The notes under the pieces: generated by a model
What the model saw: the letters and a program-made list of their open reading frames with translations, nothing else
Told to the model about the DNA's origin: nothing
Databases searched by the model: none
Translations under genes and position numbers: made by a program
In this document: in pieces, positions 11,281-22,000 of the stretch
How positions within the stretch are numbered: the first letter of the stretch is position 1
Layout of the letters: the number at the start of each line of letters is the position of its first letter
Assembly: GCA_003864495.1 (NCBI GenBank)
Contig: ML133401.1
Span: 186,001 to 250,000, forward strand
DNA: 64,000 bases
Origin: Nemopilema nomurai
Taxonomy: Eukaryota > Cnidaria > Scyphozoa > Rhizostomeae > Rhizostomatidae
Direction: 5' to 3'

Positions 11281-14200
11281 AGGGACGGCCGTATTGACGT
11301 CACATGTTTTGACACGTGACCGTTCTGGTGGCACTGGTGGGCGAAACAACAACATTTGCCATTAGCTTAGTAACGAAACTGAAGCGTAGCGCATTTGTTT
11401 TCATTGTTTATTCGTTATATTTCTTGAGTTTCCAGTTGTTTTCCCGGGAGGTCAGTTGTCATATTTAAATCTAAACTCACTTATATGCATCAAATGATTT
11501 GTAAGCCTTCAACTCTTGTTGGTGAAACTTCGAGCGGGATCAGTAACGTTACCTGACATATACGGGCGTGACATATACGGGCTTTTCTGACATATACGGG
11601 CGTTCAGAATAAGCGATGAAATTCATTAAATGTACACCCTAGCTTTACCAAAACTGAATTTTATTCCATTTTACGATGTTTTTCCTTGTATTAACGTTCA
11701 TAAGAACGCGTTATCACTACCAACTAATATATTACTGGCCGACCTGCAGGTTTCGACAAGTAGGCCTGTGAAGTCACAATTCTCGGTGGATTAAGCATTT
11801 ATCGACTTGAATAAGTAAATGAAGTTCAATCTCAACGACATTTTCGCTAAACGTCATATAATTTTTCACAAACCCCCAAGCCGGCTAGCCCAAAACATTA
11901 GGCCCGCCTGCGGCAATTCTGATCAAGGGCAAAGCCCGAATTGACAAACGCTACTTGTCAGAAGGGGATTCCCAAAAATACAAAGCCTTTCATTTGGGTA
12001 TTAACGGCGCTGCAGTGAATCTTACATATACGGGGTTTTTGTTCCAAGGCCAAATAACAAGCAAAGTTGGGTAGTAACGGCGCTGCGGTGAATCTTACAT
12101 ATACGGGCTTTTCAGTGGCGGAAATTTGGGTTTTTATTTTGGGTGGCTCAGGCTCACGATTTTCCGACAAGTAGACAGACACAACAAAGTTTCATTGGCG
12201 TTATAAGACAATTACAAAACTTGAAGAGCAAACTTTTATTAACAAATGCAGCTGAAATTAAAGGATATTCAAAATTATTTGAACCCCTGGTTGCATTGGA
12301 AACACAAGAAATTAGTAAATCAAAGAATGTGGGGAACTTAAGCTAATTACAAGACTGAACAATGCATAAATATCAAGGGCAAAAATATAAAACTATATTT
12401 GGAGAAGCGATCAAAGAGAAAATTATTATTTTCGTCGGTGCATCATTGATGCGAAGATATCTAGAGCATGGCTTAAATCAACTGCTCTCTATCGCTCAAT
12501 GGAGATGTAAGTTTGATGTTCTTTGCTGATTAATTTTTTTTATTAATTTTATTAATAGCATTAATTTCGAGAAAGACCTTTCTGTCTCGGCACTTGTGAC
12601 CGGAAAAAACTTGCTAGAGCTTGTACAAATTTGGGAAATTTTTGTACATTTTTGAAATATACAAAAACTTGAAAACGCGCTTAACACTAGTGCACTGGTA
12701 GCTCATTTCCTTCTATTAAACACTTTTTTCAAAATGGCAATGCGCTTCTTCGTGGTTATTTCAATGCCGCTGCTTTCTTTGAATCTAGCTTGGAGCAAAG
12801 AATATTCCTGGAATACATCCTCCTTTATGTGTCCAGAGCCGTTATCAGGACCATATTCCTGGAAAAGGACACATTGCTCAGGGTCTTTTGCTGTTTCGTC
12901 AGAGGAAACTTCATCAAAATGTCGCTTTCTCTTTTGAGGCCTTTTCTCTTGAAAGTCGGACTTTTCCTCGGCATTGGCAGCGACCTTTCTTGCAAGTTAT
13001 AAAAATTCTTCCAAATTTCTGTTTATTTCTCATTTCACTGAGGTTTTTAATACTTGAATCTATAAGGTCAAACGCTTCACCCAAATCAATGTCACTTTCC
13101 TGCAGAGCTTTATTTACGATGTTTTTTGTCTGAAGAATTTCCTTGAAAATGATTGTCACCAATGTGAATTCAAATTTTTTACAGAAGCTTAGAAGTCCAC
13201 TTGCTCTACTGACAACCTCTGTTTCAGTTTCCATGTCTACTACATCTTCTAGCATGGCAATTATTGCTGGGTAGGTCTCCATCACCTTAACAACTTGACT
13301 ATGAGACTCCCAATGAGTGAGTGCGTGGTGCTTTAATGTTCTGATGGTGTCGAAACCAAACTCATTTTGGACCCGCTGAAAGTGCTCGTTGCGCTTAGGG
13401 CTAGCCTCGATAAAGTTGTACAGCTCTTCCAGGTTTGCAAAAAAAATTTTAAACTTCACATTTCCATTTAATGCCTAAAGAAGCACGAGGTTGAGGGCAT
13501 GACATGCACAATGTACACTTTTGACAAAGGGGTTGGCACTGATAATCCTTGCTTTCAGCCCTTTATACTGTCCTTGCATTTTAGCGGCTCCGTCTGTTCC
13601 AATTCCTCTCAAATCTTTCAAATTTCAACCAAATGATTCGAGCTGCCTTTTAACTTCATCAAAAAACGACTCCCCGGTTGTCAAAACAATATCTTTAAAC
13701 GTGAGAAATGTCTCATTAATTTCACCTTCGAGAGCATACCTAAAAATAAAGCTTACTTGCTCTTTTTCGAAGCATCTGCAGTTTCGTCTAACAGCATGGA
13801 AAATTTCTGCAGATCTAATCTCTTCCATGATCTCCCTTCGCAGCACCTCAGCAATTGAGTGGACCATTTCATTTTAAGCAGCTGAACTTGTGTAGTTGGC
13901 ATATTTTGGGTTCGCTTCCAGCTGCTTTGCAAGAGTCATATAATACATTGCTAAAGTTCCTTAAAGTTTGCATAAGTTCCACAAGTTCTTCAAAGTTTCC
14001 TCTGTTACGAACATGGACCTTTATTATGACCTCTGAATGCAATATTTTGGCGTGCAAAAAATAGTGACAGTTGTAGGAGAGAAAACATTGATTTTCTGTT
14101 GGCTTCCATCTTCTTCTTTCTTTGGATGCTTGCAATTTTTGCACTTGTTGAGAGGAAATTCTTGATATTCTGCCCTGATATGTAGGTTGAATACTTAAAT

Positions 14201-15140
14201 GCTGCCGTTAAGTGAATGTCAGTGTTCTGGTATTGGCTTATTTTTGTTAGAGCTTTATTCCAATTGATCACGCCTAGTTGTGTCCAGTTTTTTTCATAGT
14301 ATGGCATCGTTTCGGGTATGAATAAGAGACACCAAAAACAAAACATGCACTTCCGCCTTGGTTATAATGGTGCGCATGCAGTATTACAAGAAACGGCCCC
14401 TATTGTAAAGTAACAAACCCTAGTTTTCAAAATGTGGGACACAAAAAATGTCAGTCAGCGCCGTAACTACCCAATTTTTCTTGTTATTTGGCCTTGAAAT
14501 GAAAAGCCCGTATATGTAAGATTCACCGCAGCGCCGTTACTACCCAACTTTGCTTGTTATTTGGCCTTGGAACAAAAACCCCGTATATGTAAGATTCACT
14601 GCAGCGCCGTTAATACCCAAATGAAAGGCTTTGTATTTTTGGGAATCCCCTTCTGACAAGTAGCGTTTGTCAATTCGGGCTTTGCCCTTGATCAGAATTG
14701 CCGCAGGCGGGCCTAATGTTTTGGGCTAGCCGGCTTGGGGGTTTGTGAAAAATTATATGACGTTTAGCGAAAATGTCGTTGAGATTTGAACTTCATTTAC
14801 TTATTCAAGTCGTTAAATGCTTAATCCACCGAGAATTGTGACTTCATAGGCCTACTTGTCGAAACCTGCAGGTCGGCCAGTAATATATTAGTTGGTAGTG
14901 ATAACGCTTTCTTATGAACGTTAATACAAGGAAAAACATCGTAAAATGGAATAAAATTCAGTTTTGGTAAAGCTAGGGTGAATATTTAATGAATTTCATC
15001 GCTTATTCTGAACGCCCGTATATGTCAGAAAAGCCCGTATATGTCACGCCTGTATATGTCAGGTAACGTTACTGACCCCGCTCCCAGTGCCACCAGAACG
15101 GTCACGTGTCAAAACATGTGACGTCAAGGCGGCCGTCCCT
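11281..15140. repeat. Inner pair of AGGGACGGCCG termini inside the palindrome
   Basis: AGGGACGGCCG starts at 11281 and its complement CGGCCGTCCCT ends at 15140, each about 600 bp inside the outer boundary. The bases beyond them are themselves inverted (TTGAAT and ATTCAA). A related GACCGTCCCTATT occurs again just outside the element at ~15828, upstream of the BBOX1-type gene. This could mark an inner element boundary, but the flanks are not directly repeated, so it cannot be proven. Confidence 0.35.
12496..14346 (-). pseudogene. hAT-family transposase remnant (TTF / DUF4371 / C-terminal dimerisation type)
   Basis: Read from high to low coordinates, successive frames give the expected order. 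14346-14005 has the TTF-type zinc-finger tail (INWNKAL, then FFARQNIAFRGHN). Near 14000 comes RNRGNFEELVELM in a shifted frame. 13867-13625 has the DUF4371 segment KEQVSFIFRYALEGEINETF. After another shift, 13620-13478 gives GIGTDGAAKMQG and VHCACHALNLVLL. 13459-12914 continues with a helical region including HALTHWESHSQVVKVM. 12687-12496 is the dimerisation motif PVTSAETERSFSKL. An in-frame TAG at 13475-13477 and several frameshifts show it is dead. It is closest in style to the ZMYM/P52rIPK-like hAT group. It lies between the two long inverted arms and would be their presumed mobilising enzyme. Confidence 0.85.
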
Positions 15141-16023
15141 ATTCAAGATTGAATAATTGTTTACACAAGTAATTAGATTGATTAAAAGCTATTATCTATT
15201 TCTTAAGTCGTTTATTACCTAGAGATTTTCCAGCTTTGACGCGACGCTTAGCACGTGAGAGGGGCAAAGTTCACAGGTCAGCCGTGCATGGCGAATGGCA
15301 TGTATAAGGTCATCATGCCAAATGAAGTACACAATTTGTTTTATACGAATACCCAATTTTCGCCCGATTTTGAGCCTAAGATAACTTTTTGATTATTCTT
15401 GCCTAACCCAAGGTATATATTCACCAGATCAAAGGCAAATACTTAATCTATGTGTTGCTTCATCATGAATTACTCACAGCGCGGATGAGTGTATTTCAAA
15501 GCGATAAAATTGGGCAGCACCCTTGTGGAAAGAATTTTCCTCCGGTCAGCACATGTTTGGGCCCAGCCCCTTTTTGGTAAAATCACATGACAATATTCGT
15601 GAGGAATACATGCCGATCGTCACGGCAGCACGTTGGTTTCCTAATAACTAATTGATTATAACAGCATGTAATTAGGTAATTTGAATAATAATGCTAATAT
15701 TGGAATCGATTCAGAAATGCTTATTGTTTAACCTATAGATTTTCCTTATAGATTCGGCAGCCATTGTTGTTCTTTTGCCCACCAGACAACTGCACATGCG
15801 CCAAAACAGCGATTTGTTTTGTTTACGCGACCGTCCCTATTGCAAACTTGAAAATCTTGACCAATATGAGTAAAAAATAGCCCCCCGGAGAACATCCTAG
15901 ATTTTTCACATGTCCCCCGGAAACAATGGATTTGCTGGACACGTCAACAGAATGAAAATACGATTGACCCGTCTCTACGCACAGTTGTGCACTTTTTAGG
16001 GCGAGTCGAAGGTAGGTTCAGCA

Positions 16024-19000
16024 ATGTCGACAATAGCTCGAATATTGAACAGAAGTTTCGCCTCTTCAGTATGCATGTTGCAGCGACGATGTATGTCGAA
16101 GGTCGCTGTCGAATACGATAATACGAAGAAAGAAATTTCGCTTAACTTGGACAATTCTGAAGTTACTCGCTTTCCGTACGAATTTTTAAGGGACAATTGC
16201 CAATGCAACTTGTGTTTCCATGAAACTTCCTGTCAAAGTTTGACGCTGTTGCCCGATGTGTTACGTGATTCCGATGAAGGGCTTCAGGATGCCGTGTACG
16301 AAGATGGCTGTCTGAAGATCAAATGGAATTCGGGCCACGATAGTGACTTCTCGAAATCGTGGTTGCAGGAGAGAGCATTCTCACAGCAGCGGACATATCA
16401 AAAAGGGAAACATCCCGTTATAGGGTTGCAACACATACTTTGGGGAGCAGAGAAAAAAGATTCAATTCAGGCGTATGATTTTCAAGATATATTAAGGGAT
16501 GAAAGAAAGTTGCTTCGTTGGATGACTACAATGGCTACCGAAGGGATTTCATTGTTGAAAAATACTCCCAGGGAACCTGGACAATTGCAAGTTCTTGCAC
16601 AAAGAGGATTTGGAGGCTTGTTCAACACTATGTACGGGTAAGTCAATTTATTTTTTGACGCAATTTCTTTGCTTTTTGGATTCCATGTGAACAGGGCCGC
16701 CGAGAGGCGCAAAGAGCAAAGTCTCAGTCATGACCCTGAAGTCGGATCCAAAAAAAATTTGGGATCAAGCCCTTTTTAGAATGGAAAACGCCCATTATTT
16801 CCAAATGTTTTTGCACGTCATAGAATATGAATAAAATATCCTAAAATGTAATAAAATCATTAATTCTAAAGGTAAGCGAATTAAATACGCTCTTGACCAC
16901 ACCCTTTTAGCTGATTAAAGTAGACTTCAAAATGTGTTCCTTCAATTCTGGTTATTATTTTTCTAATGAGCTACACAATGTTAAAATTTAAAATGAAAGC
17001 GAGTTTTTATTCTACGCCCTTTTGTATAGAAAATCTCATAGAACTACACTTTTCATATAACTTTATGCAACGATTCTAAATTCAAACATGACTCACTTGA
17101 ACTGACCATAGATAAAAACAAGATTATATGGGTTACCTAATTTTATCAGGACTCCCTCCCACCAATAGGTACGAATTTGCGAAACTAAGGGAAACTCAGC
17201 TTAAAAGATGAATCCATAAATTTGTCATGTATGTGAAAATATATTTTAGTTTAAATATTTTTCATTATAATTTGGGGGCCCCTTTCAGGCCGAGGCCCTG
17301 GGGCAAATTGCCCCCCCCTGCCCCCTCGCTGCGCCACAAAGGAATTTTGGCTTAAGATGAGGCATAGAATATCCATAAGCGCCAGACAAAACAACATTTG
17401 AGGGATTAAGAAGGCAACGCGAGAAAAGTGGACGAGACTTGAACCGGTCTAATTTTTACAATTTTGATTTATGGAAACAGCAATTCAATCAAAATTTGTG
17501 TTCATGTTTTTCTACAATCCAAATAATCGAGTCCTTAAAGTTTTATAAGATGTAACAAAACATTTTAATGTAATATTCGACGGAATCAAAAAGGTGTTCT
17601 GCCAATCCCCCCGAAGTTCACGGTCGCGTTAGCTAATGCAACGTTATTATCTTATCCATTCATTCATCTGTATACTCGTCCATCCGCCCAAAGCGGTTAA
17701 AAGCTGTTCAGTCATATCTTGACCACAAAATGAAACTCGGCACCTTTTTACCTCTCTTCAAGCATTTCTTTCTATGTAATCGTTAACTAGTTCTCAACAG
17801 GGGCGGATCCAGACATTCTCCCTTTGCGAAACATTTTTGAATCTTCTCTGATGAAAAACCAAATTCTTCTTCATCGAGCCTAGTACCCAGGAAAGTGGTA
17901 AGACGCCGCGCCGCGTCCTGTATCTAAGCATGATTTTGAGAATGTTTATCGACTGTTGCCATGCATTTTGAGAAGTTCCTTCGCATTTTCGAGAAGGTCA
18001 CGCACAGTTTCTGCATGCGCACGCACAGAATTTCTATGCATTTTTGTCCCTGAGAAGTGGTCGACCTGAGCGATCTTAACGAGAGGAAAATTCGCCAAAA
18101 TGACGTAACAAACCAGTTCACTTTTAATAGGGTATATTTGGCATATGTTTAATATACGTTTTATGAGGTCTTGCCTACGTCAGAGTTTGAGAATCTTGAG
18201 AAATGAGCGGGCTGGTCCACAAAGTAGAAACATTTTCCAGGGAACACCGACCCCACGTGACTAGGATTGTTGTTCCCATGTGCATGATCTCCATCAGTGT
18301 CAGAAAACTTTTTTGCCGAATAGTTCAAGCAAGTTATCGAAAGCATGGATATTTTGAAGAAATTAAAAAGATTCTTGATCGTTGGAAATTTACAAGCAGT
18401 CGATGAGTTTTTTGATTCGACAAGGTAGCCCATCTCACGCGAGGGCCTAACCGCCAGACACGAGTGGAAAGAAGTTAGAAACAATTGTGTAATTGGAAGA
18501 TGGTGTCCTTTCATATTTATTATGGCATTAACAAATGTAATACAGGTCCCACATAAGATAAATCTGCTATAATGTTAGGTAATGCATGATTCTTTCCAAA
18601 AGAGAAAATGTCTTGAAATTCTCCAATACATTTACTTTGGTCAGTTAGCTGCATTCCTCATTGAGGTAAAATATCCTCCCCATTTTAGCTGTTAATGATG
18701 CTTCTGAAGAATTCAAAGTGCCTCTTATTTCTTTCCAAAGAGCTAGACCTAATTTGGATAAATTAGAAACAACAATTTGAACACTTCCCTGAATTTCCGA
18801 ATGGAAAATTTGAATTTTTTAAATAACATCCATCATAGGTTTCGACCATATTCTACCACTAAATTACTTATTATTTTATTCAGAGGGGACAATGTTGAAC
18901 AAGAAACATTTGTTGATATTCTCTTGATTGGTGGCAGGGGGTTGTCTGTCTGGAGTACCAAAGTTGGGAACCTTGATCATGGGTAATCCTTTGACATGGG

Positions 19001-22000
19001 GTTTATGCTTATTTGATTGGATTGGAAAATCTTTTCAAAACTAAATTACCCAGCACAAGCAGAGTATTTTTAATTGGTTTTTCATTGCTTTTGTTCCCTT
19101 TTGAACTTTAACTATCCAGAACTTGCTTTGTGCCTGTTTTACTTTGCTTTTAGTTTTACGAGCCTTGGTGTGTTTTATGGGCGTTCCAAAAAGTGGGCGT
19201 GGCCCTTGAGTATAAATCGATATTGAGAATGTCAGATTTTTTTCTGGATCCGCCCCTGAGTTCTCAAGTCAAGAGGTGAGCACGCAAAACGCTTTGATAT
19301 TTCAATTGCTGAGCCATACAATTATTCTTTTATCTAGCTCGAGATCATTTCGGAGTTTGCTTTATGAATGTATGATCAATTCCAAACTATTTAAACAGTA
19401 GCTCATTAGCCTATTTTTTGATTCCTGTATTCATTAATTCGTCCAAATATTGATCAATTTGTGCACCATTCACACAGCGCTGCGTCACTAGCCAAATTTT
19501 TTTCTTTTTAATTGGTCCTAGCTTGTGTGGTTAATTATGCTAGAATCCCACAAAATTGTTTGTGGAATAAAACGACAAAGTTCTACCGCTTCACAAATTC
19601 CAAACGCAAGGCAGCCGAAGATTGTAAACAGAGACAAACAAGAGGCCTACTCTTAACAAACGATGACACGGGCACGGTAGGATCCGTATTTTTACTTGGA
19701 GAGATTATCTTCCCTTTTTGGGTAGAATTAGAAAGTGAATCCATTTGGATCCGTTCTTTTGTCGGCACCGTGTAAACGGGTGAATACGGATCCGCAAAGG
19801 CACGGCAGTGAAACGAGACCACCAACTTGAAAATTAACGATCACCTTGTCATTGCGCATGCTTAAAAAAGAAAGATTCGCTAGGATCCGATCTCGTGTAA
19901 AGGCCGGGTTACACGATCACTTTTTTCCATCACTTTTTTTATATTGGACCAACGCGTTGAAAAGTGATCGTGTAGCATACGATAATTCATAATTGGGTGT
20001 TAATCCTCCATCACTGGAAATTTTACTCTGAACGAAAGCGGAGTAAAATCGAGTTCATCACTTTTTTCAAAAGCGCCGACAAATTCTTACGTCACCATGT
20101 TTTCGTGAGAAGGGAACGGCCTAGAGTTTCGAGAAAAGGAGAAAAAACGTGAATTGTGCAAAGGAACATCATCATTTGTAGCATCTGTGAGTAGTAACAA
20201 CTGTAAACAGGCCCGTATGTGCCGGGGGCACTGGAGGTTGCAGCCCCCCAATTATTGTCAAACTTTAGTTTGTTTCCTTTGTAGCGGTGCACTGAATAAG
20301 AGGTAATGCATTGGGCAGCCCCAAAATTTTATTCCGACGTCACTGGTAAAAATTGTTAATAATATTCGGCAGTTAATAATAGGACAGCTTGTACTTAGTA
20401 CAACTTATTTCCTTTATTTCATAGCAGTATATCTATGAGGTATTGATAATTTATTTTTCAGAAGAATAGTTGCGCTTTTAAACATTGGTTCCCTAAAAGC
20501 CCATACGCTATGAGTATTCAAAACAATTCTGGGGGTGGCAAACACCTGGCTCTAATTGCCTCCAGGGTGGCATTGCCACCCCATGCCACCACGGGGCTGT
20601 CATTAGCAGAAAACGAATATAAATAATGATTTGGAGCAAATCAAAGAGCAGCACATTACAAACGGTTTCTTATAAAAATTGAGTGCATCTTATAAAACTG
20701 CATTTATTTTCTGTAATGTGCTGCTTTTCGAATTGCTCCAAATCGTTATTCATATTCGTTTTCTGGTTATAATTACGTTTTTGAGCACAATTCACGTCTT
20801 TAAACAAGGTCCCTGCGTCCGTGTCTCTCGGTGCCCGGTGGTTACTTTGCGCATGGCAAGTACATTTTTCCTATCTGTTGACCCAGATTACATCAGTAAA
20901 ATCCCGTTTTCTCCGGACTCGAATTAGTCCCTTGGGGGCCTATTTATTTTTGATATTTTTGAATGGGGGCTTATTCGAGGGGGGGGGCTTATTCGAGGGG
21001 GGGGGGGCTTATAAAATAACCTGAAACCTGCCACGTAAAAAGATAATTTTTGAAATTTCTTTCTTTTCTTAATATAAAAAATAATCTAAGTATAAAGAAA
21101 CATTTGAATAAATTATTAACAAAAATATAAATTTTAGTGGTAATTCACTAAAATGCCAAAGGCAGCCCCAGGAGTAAAAAATCAACAAATCTAGGGTGGG
21201 GGCTTATTCAAGGGGAGGGGCTGGCAATTCGAGAATTTACGGTATGGCAAAAGCAAACGACCTAGCTAACGAAAGCTAAGTAGGAATGTGCGACTTTCAA
21301 GCCAGCCCTTTCATTTATATTTGGTTTTACTTTCACACTACACCATTTATCATATTCATGTTGTCATTGTTTTCATAATCATGTTAGAACGCTAGCTTGC
21401 ATTTCCCTGCAAACTTAGAAAATACAAATAAAGCCAGTATCAAATGGTACGTGCTATTTTTGTAGATGAACCCAAAACAGTCTTCATTAAACTTCATCAT
21501 TGCTTTGGCCAGGGTTACAGTGCGAGCACCGCAGCAAAAACCAGAAAACCCAATTTAACAACACAATTTATGGCTCAAATCTTTTGAAATCGTTACAGCA
21601 AGCTTGCAAAAATAACTTACCTTTCAAAACAATGCTAATATTCGATTATCTTGGTTTTTCTTCGCTAACTGGCAATTTCCCGTACTGCGCCCTTATGCGC
21701 AATCGCCTTTTTGCTCTTTTACCGCATGAGTGATTACTTCGGCGCTTCTATATCATAGGGCTATCCGGATAAGTTTTGCTACGGATCGATAACGAGGCAC
21801 TCTATCCAAACATATGGGATTCAAAGGAAATTAGGAAGATAGAGAAGCCAGCAAAGAGATATGGCATTAGCTTGCTTATAAAGATACGTTTTTCAAGAAC
21901 CCGAGCTTATTGCAGAAAAAGGAAGAGAAAAAAAATTATGGTGTCGGGAGTGCGTATTTGTCATTTCTCCTGAAAAAATTTTGTGAAAATGATTTTGAGA

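Larger units (their letters stand above)
10681..15738. mobile_element. 5.06-kb inverted-arm element containing a decayed hAT transposase
   Basis: The left arm 10681-12114 (1434 bp) and right arm 14500-15738 (1239 bp) are reverse complements over almost their full length. The outer ends read CTATAGGTTAAACAATAAGC and its complement. The length difference is explained by one ~194-bp gap: left-arm sequence between roughly 11335 and 11540 is absent from the right arm. The ~2.4-kb centre carries minus-strand hAT transposase remnants. The inner parts of the arms carry repeated CATATACGGG motifs and an ~80-bp tandem unit containing GGCGCTGCGGTGAATC. hAT elements normally have short terminal repeats and 8-bp target duplications; arms this long are atypical and no duplication is visible at 10681/15738. 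It may be an inverted duplication or a nested composite and not one clean transposon. Confidence 0.8.

Noticed and set aside
12734..13133. Plus-strand frames opposite the hAT transposase
   Set aside because: The conserved hAT signatures are on the minus strand; these frames are shadows.
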